A stretch of DNA of 64,000 nucleotides from NCBI GenBank assembly GCA_041389525.1, contig JAWKRR010000033.1, positions 18,139-82,138 on the forward strand. Direction: 5' to 3'. Shown in pieces: positions 52,001 to 60,090 of this stretch. The notes beneath the pieces were generated by a model that searched no databases, was not told the DNA's origin, and saw nothing but the letters and a program-made list of their open reading frames with translations. A program made the position numbers and the translations under genes. Each line of letters begins with the position of its first letter. The stretch's first letter is position 1. The stretch is from JACKFB01 sp041389525 (lineage in GTDB: Bacteria; Myxococcota_A; UBA9042; PHBI01; JACKFB01).

Positions 52001-53031
52001 CGCTCGGTGCGGAAGTAGCCGAACTTGTCGAACATGGGCACGCGCACCAAGCTGGCGTCGTCGATGGCGTAAGGGTTGGAGGGCTGCGTGTTGGGTGTGC
52101 TGCCGCCGGATCCGGGCACGCCGAGCGGCACCCCGTCTGCGTCAATTGACACGCGATTGCCACTTTCGTCCCAGACGACACGGAGTGCGGCGCCCTCGGC
52201 GTCGCGGGCGATGGCGTTGTCGGGGAAGTCCAGCGGCTCGTAGTCGCTGAGCGCCGCCTCGACCCGCAGAAACGAGCTGCGCACGGTGATGACGGCCGGC
52301 GCGCAGTCGGTGTTGCCGTAGTACCAGCACGCCGGCTCGGTGAAGAGGCTGCCGTCGTAGTCCTCGAAGAGCACCTGCTCCGGCTTCACCACGGCCCGCG
52401 TGACCACGTCCAGGTAGTCGGCCGCCTCCATATCGAGCTGCTTCGCCCCGTCCTGCACGTCCTCCCAGGTCCCGTCGTCGGCCTTGCGCCCCAGCAGCAG
52501 CCGGTCCGGGTCCGCCGCGTCCTCCACGAAGAAGCTCACCGGGTCCTGGTCGAGCTGCTCCACGTAGAAGTTGAAGTTGGTCACCAGGTTCTTCGACCAA
52601 TCGACCCGCACGAAATCTCGCTCAAACCAAGGCCGATCCTCGGTGTTTTCGAGCTTCACGTTGGTCTGCTCGCCGGTCGACGCGTTGTAGTCGCGCTTGA
52701 CGTCGACGTGGTCCTCGATGGCGAAGACGGCGACCGGCGCCGCGTCCTGCGTGTTCTCGACCAGGGGCAGCACGCGCCACGCGATGAGGTGGTGCTCCTG
52801 GACCTCGAAGCGGACGCGCGAGACGTCGTCCTGCTCGCCAATGAACGTGAACCCGGTGTCGTAGGGCGCGTCGATGACGGTGCGCCGCATGAACCACTCG
52901 CCGTCGAAGACCGACTTGCGCAAGAGCCCAGGCTGGGTGCGATCGATGAGCCCGACGTCTTGCGCGCAGGCGGCGAGCAGCGTGGCGAGTGACAGGGTGA
53001 GGAGGCCGGCGCGGAGGAGGCTGCGGAGCAT
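49048..53031 (-). CDS. Large zinc metalloprotease lipoprotein (HExxHxxGxxH)
   Basis: 1327 residues. Leader MLRSLLRAGLLTLSLATLLAAC has a strong lipobox. The zinc site HEVGHTLGLRH at 723-733 is of the metzincin type with a following Asn; TAEHEVGHT and EYQYSSIMDYAGRF 40-50 residues on supply the Met-turn (SIMDY). A Lys/Ala/Pro-rich insertion (near 545-610) looks like a linker. The overall plan (SFFVEDAADPDRLLLGRKAD, KSHGADGKALPYKDRTVRPIVYYLSPDFPADL) recalls DUF5117/DUF4953-type zinc-dependent metalloproteases of environmental bacteria. Likely a surface-exposed protease; substrate unknown. Divergent from the ArsR-methyltransferase gene. Confidence 0.9.
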   Translation of the reverse strand: MLRSLLRAGLLTLSLATLLAACAQDVGLIDRTQPGLLRKSVFDGEWFMRRTVIDAPYDTGFTFIGEQDDVSRVRFEVQEHHLIAWRVLPLVENTQDAAPVAVFAIEDHVDVKRDYNASTGEQTNVKLENTEDRPWFERDFVRVDWSKNLVTNFNFYVEQLDQDPVSFFVEDAADPDRLLLGRKADDGTWEDVQDGAKQLDMEAADYLDVVTRAVVKPEQVLFEDYDGSLFTEPACWYYGNTDCAPAVITVRSSFLRVEAALSDYEPLDFPDNAIARDAEGAALRVVWDESGNRVSIDADGVPLGVPGSGGSTPNTQPSNPYAIDDASLVRVPMFDKFGYFRTERFSYDDLYGEVESDRIYLINRWNIWEKSHGADGKALPYKDRTVRPIVYYLSPDFPADLMPAVERMTDEWNQAFRDTVKSLTGAADPPAVFVVKPNSRSVDAETGEVLRRGEAIGDLRYSHVWWVDQPTRVGLLGYGPSAADPVTGEIFSADAFVYGAAVREFAAHGRDIIDLINGRLDPETLAQGENVKAYIAQLKAGGAQGKARSMEERREFAKSHRGAAPPAAGKPGKSTPKSGEAGAKARRPTASAAAKKPGIDKLKRPAGWASARLANVRQSGIEDLLMSNPGLLAMKGQGAIDPATPVGMLPAGLRDRLSPVRWSSAEHHKASLERMRGFAKRNMMMAAFFDDAVAGLAIELQDTDPDDIIVELSSHIFRSTAEHEVGHTLGLRHNFEGSSDALNYHDEYWDLRGANPEPLKGLNQGEVLGRAREYQYSSIMDYAGRFNADIAGLGHYDRAAIKFGYGQLVEVFQNQLNEPLLGVVDYGDGAWDRPFTLDEVLRDWRHYTKIPSVFGGLQGMRARRDVPYTAAAAALMGDGTGDTAYVAQMTGQTPWNAWEVPYRFCSDELVFGSATCNAFDMGPDTYEVVADAIARYRNYYWFNNFKRDQVFFDEFDYMDGMWWRYFAFVKNSYDHWVFGQWFDTDTWEWLRGDAAAWGIEDRPWEEAVDGGLAMTAAAQDGMAFLQEVVATPEPGAYMYDFYEEYWWALDSQPLPLCGDEWAWDVEEYCSDVNLGLGQARYFDSVYDVESGYYFYERLKWIGTFYDKILALEALTSPETYFLGIDTSSGVDQWAISMYLSFPEEVQRAFAGIASDRFDLYAGTFDEDGNYIAPDPFATGAAAQVFVDGGPVDPSTSFTVQLYALWYGMAWLNANYDNTFNDSAQIWLEGSGEGFVPADTSEERLVRFEDPFNNRTYMATRHSDDAIEGVGYAMLTQAQFWKDELDAELALPEPDEGFVDYLEYRVKSIIENVEVVRGLHSLYGKLYF

Positions 53032-53159
53032 GAGACCTCGGGGACACGGGCGATTCTTCGTGTGGGGCCATCATTGGGCGGTCCCGCTCGCGCGGTCAAT
53101 CGCACCCCCGGCGGGGACGAAACGCGCCCGCGCGGCGGGCCTCGGCCGGGCCGCGTGTC

Positions 53160-53188
53160 TTGACAGGGTGGGCCTGGGGCGGCGATGC
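53160..53188 (+). promoter_or_regulatory. Possible promoter of the ArsR-methyltransferase gene
   Basis: A perfect -35 hexamer TTGACA at 53160-53165 is followed after 17 bases by a poor -10 (CGATGC). A start point predicted from it would fall almost on the GTG-ATG start at 53195-53200, and there is no Shine-Dalgarno sequence, which would fit a leaderless transcript. Confidence 0.4.
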
Positions 53189-53197
53189 CTTCGCGTG

Positions 53198-54148
53198 ATG
53201 AGCGACGACCACACCCACGGCGGCATCTTCGAGCACCTGAGCTTGCTCTCCGAGCCGGTGCGCGTCCGCCTGCTGCGGCTGCTCGAGCGCGAGGAGCTTG
53301 GCGTCGGCGAGCTCTCGGCCATCGTGCAGCTGCCGCAGTCCACGGTCAGCCGGCACCTGAAGGCGCTGGGGCAGTCCGGGCTGGTGACGCGGCGCGCGGA
53401 GGGCACGGCGACCTGGGTGCGCATGGCAAAAGACGCGCTGGCGCCTGAGGTTTTGGCGCTCTGGGACCTGGTGCGCGACGCGGCGGCCGACGGCGCGACG
53501 CCGGCTCAGGATCTCGAGCGCATGGAGCGCGTCGTCGCCCAGCGCCGCCTGGACTCGCAGGCCTTCTTCGGGCGGGTGGCGACCCAGTGGAGCGAGCTGC
53601 GCGCGGAGCTGTTCGGCTCGGCGTTCACCTTGCCGGCGCTGCTGTCGCTGGTGCCGCCCGACCTGCGTGTGGCCGATCTGGGCTGCGGCACCGGAGAGGC
53701 GCTGGCCGAGTTGGCGCCAGTGGTGGGCTGGCTTATCGGCGTCGACCAGGCGGAGGCGATGCTCGAGGCGGCCGCGGCCCGTGTCGCGGGGGCCGCCAAC
53801 GTCGAGCTACGCCGCGGCGAGCTCGAGGCGCTGCCCCTGGCCGACGATGAGATCGACGCCGCCTTGTGCATGCTGGTCCTTCACCACGTGGCCGACCTCC
53901 CGCGCGCCTTCGCCGAGATCGCCCGCGCGCTCCGCCCCGGCGGCCTGCTGGTGGTCGTCGACATGGTCGCCCACGACCGCGTCGCGTGGCGCCACACCAT
54001 GGGCCACGCGCACCTGGGCTTCGCCGAGCAGGACCTCAGCGCCTTCGCCGAGCCCAGCGGGCTGCGCCTGCAGCGCTTCCGCCGCCTGCCGCCCGACCCG
54101 GCCGCGCAGGGCCCGTCGCTCTTCGTCGCGACCTTTCGCTCGCCCTGA
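53198..54148 (+). CDS. ArsR-family regulator fused to SAM-dependent methyltransferase (SahR-like)
   Basis: 316 residues; starts at ATG 53198 or the GTG just before. Residues 8-90 are an ArsR winged helix (LSEPVRVRLLRLLEREELGVGELSAIVQLPQSTVSRHLKAL). A helical linker leads to a class I methyltransferase (140-316): motif I VADLGCGTGEALAELAP, the acidic residue in IGVDQAEAM, LPLADDEIDAALCMLVLHHV and RALRPGGLLVVVD. This architecture matches SahR-type regulators, which sense S-adenosylhomocysteine with the methyltransferase domain and control methionine-cycle genes. The ahcY gene at the right end of the window is a natural candidate target. Catalytic activity is not implied. Confidence 0.88.
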   Translation: MSDDHTHGGIFEHLSLLSEPVRVRLLRLLEREELGVGELSAIVQLPQSTVSRHLKALGQSGLVTRRAEGTATWVRMAKDALAPEVLALWDLVRDAAADGATPAQDLERMERVVAQRRLDSQAFFGRVATQWSELRAELFGSAFTLPALLSLVPPDLRVADLGCGTGEALAELAPVVGWLIGVDQAEAMLEAAAARVAGAANVELRRGELEALPLADDEIDAALCMLVLHHVADLPRAFAEIARALRPGGLLVVVDMVAHDRVAWRHTMGHAHLGFAEQDLSAFAEPSGLRLQRFRRLPPDPAAQGPSLFVATFRSP

Positions 54149-54190
54149 GAGGGGGGTGAGGCGTTCGGACCGAGCAACGTGTCAGCGACG

Positions 54191-54263
54191 TCTTTTCAGG
54201 GGCTTATGCGGGGAGGGCGCTCGCCCGGCGCAAGAAAGCGACGCGTGGAGGTCCCTGAAAAGA
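54191..54263. terminator. Inverted repeat between convergent genes
   Basis: TCTTTTCAGGG (54191-54201) and CCCTGAAAAGA (54253-54263) are exact 11-bp inverted copies, 51 bases apart, with a small GC-rich hairpin between them. They sit midway between the stops of the ArsR-methyltransferase gene and the MopE-like gene. Terminator function is inferred from position. Confidence 0.45.
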
Positions 54264-54303
54264 TGTGCGCCAGCGAGGCGACTGGAGAGTCCGTCACCAC
54301 CCT

Positions 54304-57300
54304 CTAGGGCAGCACCGTCTGGCAGGTGCCGTCGGCCAGCAGGCAGGCCCACCCGACGCCCAGAGCGTTGGTGCAGGAGTCGCCGCCTTCGATCGTGATG
54401 GTGCAGAGGCAGTTGTCGGTGGTGTCGGCGGACTCGTGCTCGCAGAAGGGCTGCTGAGCCGGACACGCCGAGTCCCCGTCGCAGGCCACAGCGCCACCTG
54501 AGCACAGCGACACCCCGCGCGCGCAGCCATCGCCGCCCGAATCGCACGGTGCCTCCGCGAAGTCCTCGTCGAAGTCGCCGTCGCAGTCCTGGTCCACGCC
54601 ATCACACGAGGTGTCCGGGCTGGGTGCCGGGCCATTGCAACGCAGCGCGCTCGCGGTGTCGCACACGACGCTGCCGACGCAGGCCCCGCGACCGCAGCTC
54701 TGCCCCTTCACCCGCGCCGCGCCGTCCCAATCGACGAAGCTCATGTTGCCGCCCGCGATAAACGCGTCGTCCGTGCTGCCGTCGCAGTCGTCGTCGATGT
54801 CGTTGCAGGTTGTATCGGGCGTCGCGAGCATCATCGTCGGGCAGTCCAGGCCGCCCACGGCCGAGCAGACGACGAAGCCGCCCTTGCACTTCCCGGTGCC
54901 GCAGGTCTCGCCGAGGAAGCGCACGCCGAAGGGAGCGTAAGGCTGCAGCCAGCCGATGAGCCCCTTTGTGGGCTTGAAATCCTCGTCGGTCTGGCCGTCG
55001 CAGTCCTGGTCCACGGCGTCGCAGGTCTCTGTCTTCACGTTGCTTATGGACGAGCAGGTCAGCTTGGTCTTGTCCGCGGCGTTGCAGACGACGATGCCGC
55101 CAGAGCAGCCCCCGGTGCCGCACGTCTCGCCCAGCACACGCCCGGCCTGCGTGGGCAGCGGCCCCCCGTCGTAGGTCACCGTGCCGCCGGTCTTGTAGAT
55201 CTCGTCGGTCTTGCCATCGCAGTCGTTGTCCACCGCGTCGCAAAGCTCAGCGACCGCGTTCGTCAGGGTCGAGCAGGTCAGCTTCGTCGCGTCGTTCGGG
55301 TTGCACACCACCACCCCGCCCGCGCACGCGCCCACGCCGCACGCCTGCCCCAGCGTCTTGCCGGCGTCCCCCGCGAAAGGCCCGCCGTCGTAGGTCTTGC
55401 CGCCGCCCTCGACGAAGGTCTCGTCGGTCTCGCCATCGCAGTCGTCGTCTACCGAATTGCACTGTTCGGTCGCGGCGGCCCCCAGCGTGTCGCAGGTCAG
55501 CGCCATCGGGTCCGCGCAGATCACCAGCCCGCCGGCGCACGCCCCGGTCCCGCAGGAGTCCGCCAACACGGCCCCCGCGTCGCTCGCGTAGGGCCCGCCG
55601 TCGAAGCTGACCACGCCCCCCGCGGAGAAGGGACCGTCGGTGACCCCGTCGCAGTCGTCGTCCTTGCCGTTGCAGATGTCCTCGTTCCCCACGCTGTTCT
55701 CGACGCACTGCAAGACCTGGCCGCCCTCGGCGCACTCCACGACCCCGCCGCCGCACTCCTGGGCCCCGCAGGCCTCGCCCAAGCTGATCTTCTTCCCGCT
55801 GATGTCCTCGAACAGCACGGTGCCGCCTGGCAAAAAGTCCTCGTCGGTGTCGCCGTCGCAGTCGTTGTCGAGGCCGTCACAGCGGCCCAGCTCGTCGTCC
55901 TTTTGGTAGTCCGTACCGCTGTAGATGCAGACCTCGGCGCCGTCGTCACAGGCGATCTGCAGGGCGCCTGCGGCCGCGCACACGCCAAGGGTGCTGCACT
56001 GCGAGCTCGGGCCGGCCACCGGATCCTCGTCGGTGCTGCCGTCGCAGTCGTCGTCGATTCCGTTGCAGATCTCGGGCGAGCCTGTGTCCGACGAGGTGCA
56101 CACCAGGGCGGCCCCGTTGGGCGAGCAGACCACCGCGCCCTCGTCGCACGCGCCCACGCCGCACGCGGCCCCGAGCACCGCCTTGCCCCCGCCGGGCAGC
56201 GGGTACACCACGGTGCCGTCGGGCCCGAAGTCCTCGTCGGTGTCGCCGTCGCAGTCGTTGTCGAGCAGGTCGCAACGCCCGAGCTCGCCGGCCGCCTGGT
56301 AGTCAGGACCCGCGTAGCTGCACGTCCACTTGCCCCCGCTGCAGGTCGCCGACGCCACGCCGTCGCCCCCGCACACGCCCTTCGTCGAGCAGCCGGCGTC
56401 CACGACCGAGGTCAGGTCCTCGTCGCTCTTGCCGTCACAGTCGTCGTCCTTGGAGTTGCACAGCTCGGCCACGGCCTTCGACGCGCTGCCCGCCTCGCCC
56501 TGCGCCACGCCCGCCGGCATCGAGCTGCAGCGCGTCCCGCCGTTGCTGCCGCACTCGACCACGCCGCCCGCGCACATCCCGATTCCGCAGGCGCTGCCTA
56601 CCGGAAACGCCTCGTCGGTCTTGCCGTCGCAGTCGTCGTCCTTGCCGTTGCACTTCTCGGCGACGGCCTTGCCGCTGCTCGAGCACTTCAGCGCTTGCGG
56701 CGAGCCGGTCTTGCACTCGACCACGCCGCCCGCGCAAAGCCCCGCGCCGCACGCGTCGCCCACGCCCTTGCCGGCGTCTCCCGCGAAGGGCCCGCCGTCA
56801 AAGGTGACGGTGCCTCCCGGCTTGAAGTCCTCGTCCGTCGCGTTGTCGCAGTCGTTGTCCTTGCCGTCGCACGACTCGACGGCCACCGACGCGCCCGTCT
56901 CGTCGCACACCACCGCGGAGCCGTCCTCGGTGCAGATCAGCGTGCCGTTGTCGCAGGAGTCCGCGTCGTCGCCGTCGCAGCCGGTGCCAAGCTCCAGCCC
57001 GTCGTCGGTCTCGCCGTCGCAGTCGTTGTCCAGGGCGTCGCAGTTGCCCGCCTCGTCGACGCTGTAGCCCTCGACCGCGCTGTAATCGCAGTCCCATCCG
57101 AAGCTGCTCGGCGGGTCCGGGTCGACGCGGCAGCTCGCCGTGACGAAGGACTTGCCGCCCGCGTCCACCGCCGCGCACACGCCCACGACCAAGCAGTCGG
57201 AGTCCGCGACGTCCGTCAGCCCCTCGTCGATGGTGCCGTCGCAGTCGTCGTCGACGCCGTTGCAGGTCTCCGCGCCCGCGCCGCCGCCCTGCGAGCCGCC

Positions 57301-59088
57301 TGGGCTGGTGCTGCAGCGCGCGCTCGTCGCCGTCGCGCACTCGACCACGCCCTCACCGCACGCGCCGCCGCCGTCGCACGCCGCGCCCACCGGCTGCCCG
57401 CCGACCAGGAAGGCCTCGTCGGTGGTGCCGTTGCAGTCGTTGTCGACGCCGTCGCAGGTCTCTTCGACCGGCCCGGTGCCGCCGACGCACGCGATCATGC
57501 CCGGCTCCAGGCCGTCGCTGTCCGAGTTCACGCAGACGCGCTTCCCGGGGACGCAGGCCCCCGCGGACTCGCCGCAGGGCTCGCCGCCGTTGGTGCCAGG
57601 ATTTCCCTCGTCGGTTTGGCCGTCGCAGTCCTGGTCGACGCCATCGCACACCTCGGGAGCGCCGGGGTAGCGCGTGTTGTCGCCGTCGTCGCAGTCGACC
57701 TCCGCGCTGAAGCCGTCCTTGTCGGCGTCGACCAAGCCGTCGCAGGTGAGGTCGGCGCCGCTGCAGTCCTGGTCCACCCCGTCGCCGCAAGGCTCGGGGG
57801 CGCCGGGGTAGATGGCCGCGTTGCCGTCGTCGCAGTCCTCGGGCGGAGAGAACCCGTCCTCGTCGGCGTCGGTGGCGGTGCAGAACGCCACGGCCTCGTC
57901 GCAGTTCTTGTCGCACAGCGCGAGGGCGTTGGGCTGGCCTTGCAGGGTGCGCGAGCAGCAGGGCTCGGCCGCGCCGGGGTAGACGCCCGAGTCGGCGTCG
58001 TTGCAGTCGCCGGTGTCGCTGCCAAAGCCGTCGCCGTCGAGGTCGTGCTCGGAGCAGCCCTCGTCGGTGCCGCCATCGCAGTTGTCGTCGATGGAGTTGC
58101 CGCAGATCTCGGCGGTGGCGTTGGAGGCTGACGAGCACTGGGTCGCCATGCCGTCGGGGCCGCACTCGACCTTGCCGCCCGCGCAGGCGCCCTCGCCGCA
58201 GTCGCCGCCGAGCGCGAAGCCTTCGTCGGTCGCCCCGTCGCAGTCCTGGTCGACGCTGTCGCAGACCTCGGGCAAGCCCGGCGCGACCTTGGGGTCTCCG
58301 GCGCCGCAGGTGGTCTCGCGGCAGTCAGCGACCCCGTCCTTGTCCGCGTCGACGCAGACCGCGTCGCCGCCGCTGCAGTCTTGGTCGACGCCGTCGCCGC
58401 ACTGAGCGCAGGGGTCTTCGGTGGCGAAGGGGTTCGCGTCCCCGGCTCCCGGCGCGCAGTCCGACAGCGGGCTGGTGGGGGCGCCGCCGCAGCAGCCGGT
58501 CTTTCCGCAGTCGGAGAAGCCGTCCTTGTCGGTGTCACAGGCCAGGGCGATCCGCTCCAGGTGGACGCTCTGGGGCACGTTGGAGCTGAAATCCAACTTC
58601 CCCATCCACAAAGTTGCGATTCCCGAGGCGGTCACGCCGACCACCATGGCGTCGACCATGCTGCCCTCGGGGAAGGGAGCGGTGGCGCGGTTGAGGCGCC
58701 AGTTCGCAGGGCCCGGCACCGGCGCGAAGCTGGAGCTCACCGCGATGCTGGTGTGCACGTCGGTGACGCTGCTGGGCCAGTGGGTGAGCGTGCCGCCGTC
58801 TTTGGTCGCGAAGATGGCGCGGACGGCCGTCAGCGAGCCCGCGGCCGGCGCCTCGGAGGTGACGACGAGGTTGAGCCCCTCGACGGGCTCGACGATGGAG
58901 CCCTCGGCCAGGCAGACGCTGCGTCCCAGCGAGCCGTCGACCCTGCAGAGGTAGCCCGAGGCGCAGTCTTCTTGGCTGGCGCACTCAAAGACGACGCTGC
59001 CGAGGCCGAGGTCGTCTTTGCAGCCGGAGAGGGCCGCCAGCGCGGTCGCGACCGCGAGCAGCGCGAAGAGATAGGGCAAGCGCAGCAT
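54304..59088 (-). CDS. Giant MopE-like lipoprotein with about 20 Asp/Cys metal-binding repeats
   Basis: 1594 residues. Lipobox ALSGC, then a four-Cys segment (CASQEDCASGYLC...VCLAEGS) shared with the lipoprotein at 3622-4875, and a 130-residue beta domain. From about residue 190 to the end, about twenty repeats follow the pattern C(D/N)x(V/K/I)D(N/Q/D)DC(D/N)GxTDE. They alternate with CGxGxCAGGxVxC units. These are the putative metal-binding motifs named after the copper-binding MopE protein of methanotrophs and are likely calcium or copper sites stabilised by disulfides. It shares one base with the TPR gene stop (TGATG). Probably a long surface fibre or adhesin. Confidence 0.92.
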   Translation of the reverse strand: MLRLPYLFALLAVATALAALSGCKDDLGLGSVVFECASQEDCASGYLCRVDGSLGRSVCLAEGSIVEPVEGLNLVVTSEAPAAGSLTAVRAIFATKDGGTLTHWPSSVTDVHTSIAVSSSFAPVPGPANWRLNRATAPFPEGSMVDAMVVGVTASGIATLWMGKLDFSSNVPQSVHLERIALACDTDKDGFSDCGKTGCCGGAPTSPLSDCAPGAGDANPFATEDPCAQCGDGVDQDCSGGDAVCVDADKDGVADCRETTCGAGDPKVAPGLPEVCDSVDQDCDGATDEGFALGGDCGEGACAGGKVECGPDGMATQCSSASNATAEICGNSIDDNCDGGTDEGCSEHDLDGDGFGSDTGDCNDADSGVYPGAAEPCCSRTLQGQPNALALCDKNCDEAVAFCTATDADEDGFSPPEDCDDGNAAIYPGAPEPCGDGVDQDCSGADLTCDGLVDADKDGFSAEVDCDDGDNTRYPGAPEVCDGVDQDCDGQTDEGNPGTNGGEPCGESAGACVPGKRVCVNSDSDGLEPGMIACVGGTGPVEETCDGVDNDCNGTTDEAFLVGGQPVGAACDGGGACGEGVVECATATSARCSTSPGGSQGGGAGAETCNGVDDDCDGTIDEGLTDVADSDCLVVGVCAAVDAGGKSFVTASCRVDPDPPSSFGWDCDYSAVEGYSVDEAGNCDALDNDCDGETDDGLELGTGCDGDDADSCDNGTLICTEDGSAVVCDETGASVAVESCDGKDNDCDNATDEDFKPGGTVTFDGGPFAGDAGKGVGDACGAGLCAGGVVECKTGSPQALKCSSSGKAVAEKCNGKDDDCDGKTDEAFPVGSACGIGMCAGGVVECGSNGGTRCSSMPAGVAQGEAGSASKAVAELCNSKDDDCDGKSDEDLTSVVDAGCSTKGVCGGDGVASATCSGGKWTCSYAGPDYQAAGELGRCDLLDNDCDGDTDEDFGPDGTVVYPLPGGGKAVLGAACGVGACDEGAVVCSPNGAALVCTSSDTGSPEICNGIDDDCDGSTDEDPVAGPSSQCSTLGVCAAAGALQIACDDGAEVCIYSGTDYQKDDELGRCDGLDNDCDGDTDEDFLPGGTVLFEDISGKKISLGEACGAQECGGGVVECAEGGQVLQCVENSVGNEDICNGKDDDCDGVTDGPFSAGGVVSFDGGPYASDAGAVLADSCGTGACAGGLVICADPMALTCDTLGAAATEQCNSVDDDCDGETDETFVEGGGKTYDGGPFAGDAGKTLGQACGVGACAGGVVVCNPNDATKLTCSTLTNAVAELCDAVDNDCDGKTDEIYKTGGTVTYDGGPLPTQAGRVLGETCGTGGCSGGIVVCNAADKTKLTCSSISNVKTETCDAVDQDCDGQTDEDFKPTKGLIGWLQPYAPFGVRFLGETCGTGKCKGGFVVCSAVGGLDCPTMMLATPDTTCNDIDDDCDGSTDDAFIAGGNMSFVDWDGAARVKGQSCGRGACVGSVVCDTASALRCNGPAPSPDTSCDGVDQDCDGDFDEDFAEAPCDSGGDGCARGVSLCSGGAVACDGDSACPAQQPFCEHESADTTDNCLCTITIEGGDSCTNALGVGWACLLADGTCQTVLP

Positions 59089-59957
59089 CAGAAGGACCCC
59101 CGAAGGCCGGCCATCGCGCCGCCGCGCACCGGGGTCAGCCCGACCTCTGCGCTCTTGGACTCGCGGCCGCGGATGATCAGCACGACGCCGGTGACCAGGG
59201 CGCCAGCGGCGACGCCGAGGGTCACGGCCGACCAGGTGTCTCGCCGGTCGGCCGTGGCCGCGGCGTCCAGCGCGTCGCGCTGAGTCAGCACGCTGGCGTC
59301 GACGACCTCGCCGCCGCCGGTGTCGGCGCGGATGTCGTCGCGGGTCTTCTTGGCGTCGAAGTGCAGAATCGCCGACGTCACGCCGAGGCCCGCCCCCAGC
59401 ACCGTCAGCGCCCAGCCGGCCACACGCTTGGTGCGGGCGGGCGAGCGCACGGTGTGCTGCTTGACGGTGACCTCCAGGTGCGTGCCGTCGGGGTTGGCGC
59501 CGTCACCCTTGACCCGCAGGTCACTCGCCGGGGTCTTGGGCCCCACCACGGCGGGCTTCTCGCCCTCTACGGGCTTCGGCGGGTGAAGCTCCTGCTCGAT
59601 CTCGATGATGTACTGGGACGCGCGCTCCCGGTACTCGGCGTCCGACTCGGGGCTCCCGATGAAGAGGCGGTAGGAGTCCACGGCTTCCTGCAGCGCCCCC
59701 GCGTTATGCTGCGCGCGCGCCGCGTTGTAGAGCAGCCAGCCGTTCGGGAAGCTCTCGTAGGCTTGCAGAAAGAGGGTGGCGGCCTCGGCGAACTTCCCCG
59801 CGTCAAAGGCGGCGGTCCCCTGGTCGCGCAACGTCGCCGCGCGCGCCTCGGCGGTAGGCTCAGCGGCCCGAGCGCTGGGCGCGGGCAGCGCCACGGACAG
59901 CGCCAGGACCCCGGCGATCACCAGGGCGCTGCGTATCGAAACGCTGGCGTGCATCAC
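59088..59957 (-). CDS. TPR protein with C-terminal membrane helices, paralogue of the protein at 4887-5759
   Basis: 289 residues. Start GTG-ATG with GGAGG seven bases before the GTG. Signal peptide ends SARAAEPTAEARAATLRDQG. TPR helices at 40-110 (RDQGTAAFDAGKFAEAATLFLQAYESFPNGWLLYNAARAQHNAG) closely match the first paralogue (AYDRAMEAYQAGRFREAAEGFEDAYATRPEAPLLWNIGRAWEQAG). Hydrophobic segments lie at about 180-200 and 243-262, and the C-terminus is GLTPVRGGAMAGLRGSF. Located between the kinase and the giant lipoprotein, as in the first module. Confidence 0.86.
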   Translation of the reverse strand: MMHASVSIRSALVIAGVLALSVALPAPSARAAEPTAEARAATLRDQGTAAFDAGKFAEAATLFLQAYESFPNGWLLYNAARAQHNAGALQEAVDSYRLFIGSPESDAEYRERASQYIIEIEQELHPPKPVEGEKPAVVGPKTPASDLRVKGDGANPDGTHLEVTVKQHTVRSPARTKRVAGWALTVLGAGLGVTSAILHFDAKKTRDDIRADTGGGEVVDASVLTQRDALDAAATADRRDTWSAVTLGVAAGALVTGVVLIIRGRESKSAEVGLTPVRGGAMAGLRGSF

Positions 59958-60042
59958 TGTCGTACCTCCGCGTGGGGGCTTTCCACGTCGGTCAGCTAGC
60001 GTGGGGCGCGCTGCAGCACGCCGCCGCGATCATAAGACCAAG

Positions 60043-60087
60043 CCTCAGGCGCTCAAACCGCCTGGGGCGGACGCACGGAGCGTCCGC
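60043..60087 (-). terminator. Tandem hairpins after the kinase gene
   Basis: CCTCAGGCG (60043-60051) pairs with CGCCTGGGG (60059-60067) with one mismatch, and GCGGACGC (60067-60074) pairs perfectly with GCGTCCGC (60080-60087) around a 5-base loop. They follow the kinase stop on the minus strand directly. Without a T-run they may only attenuate read-through into the TPR gene. Confidence 0.5.
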
Positions 60088-60090
60088 GGC

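Noticed and set aside
55903..58131. A 742-codon plus-strand frame opposite the MopE-like gene
   Set aside because: Antisense shadow of the Asp/Cys repeats; translates to Val/Ala/Arg-rich repeats with no ribosome site or domain.
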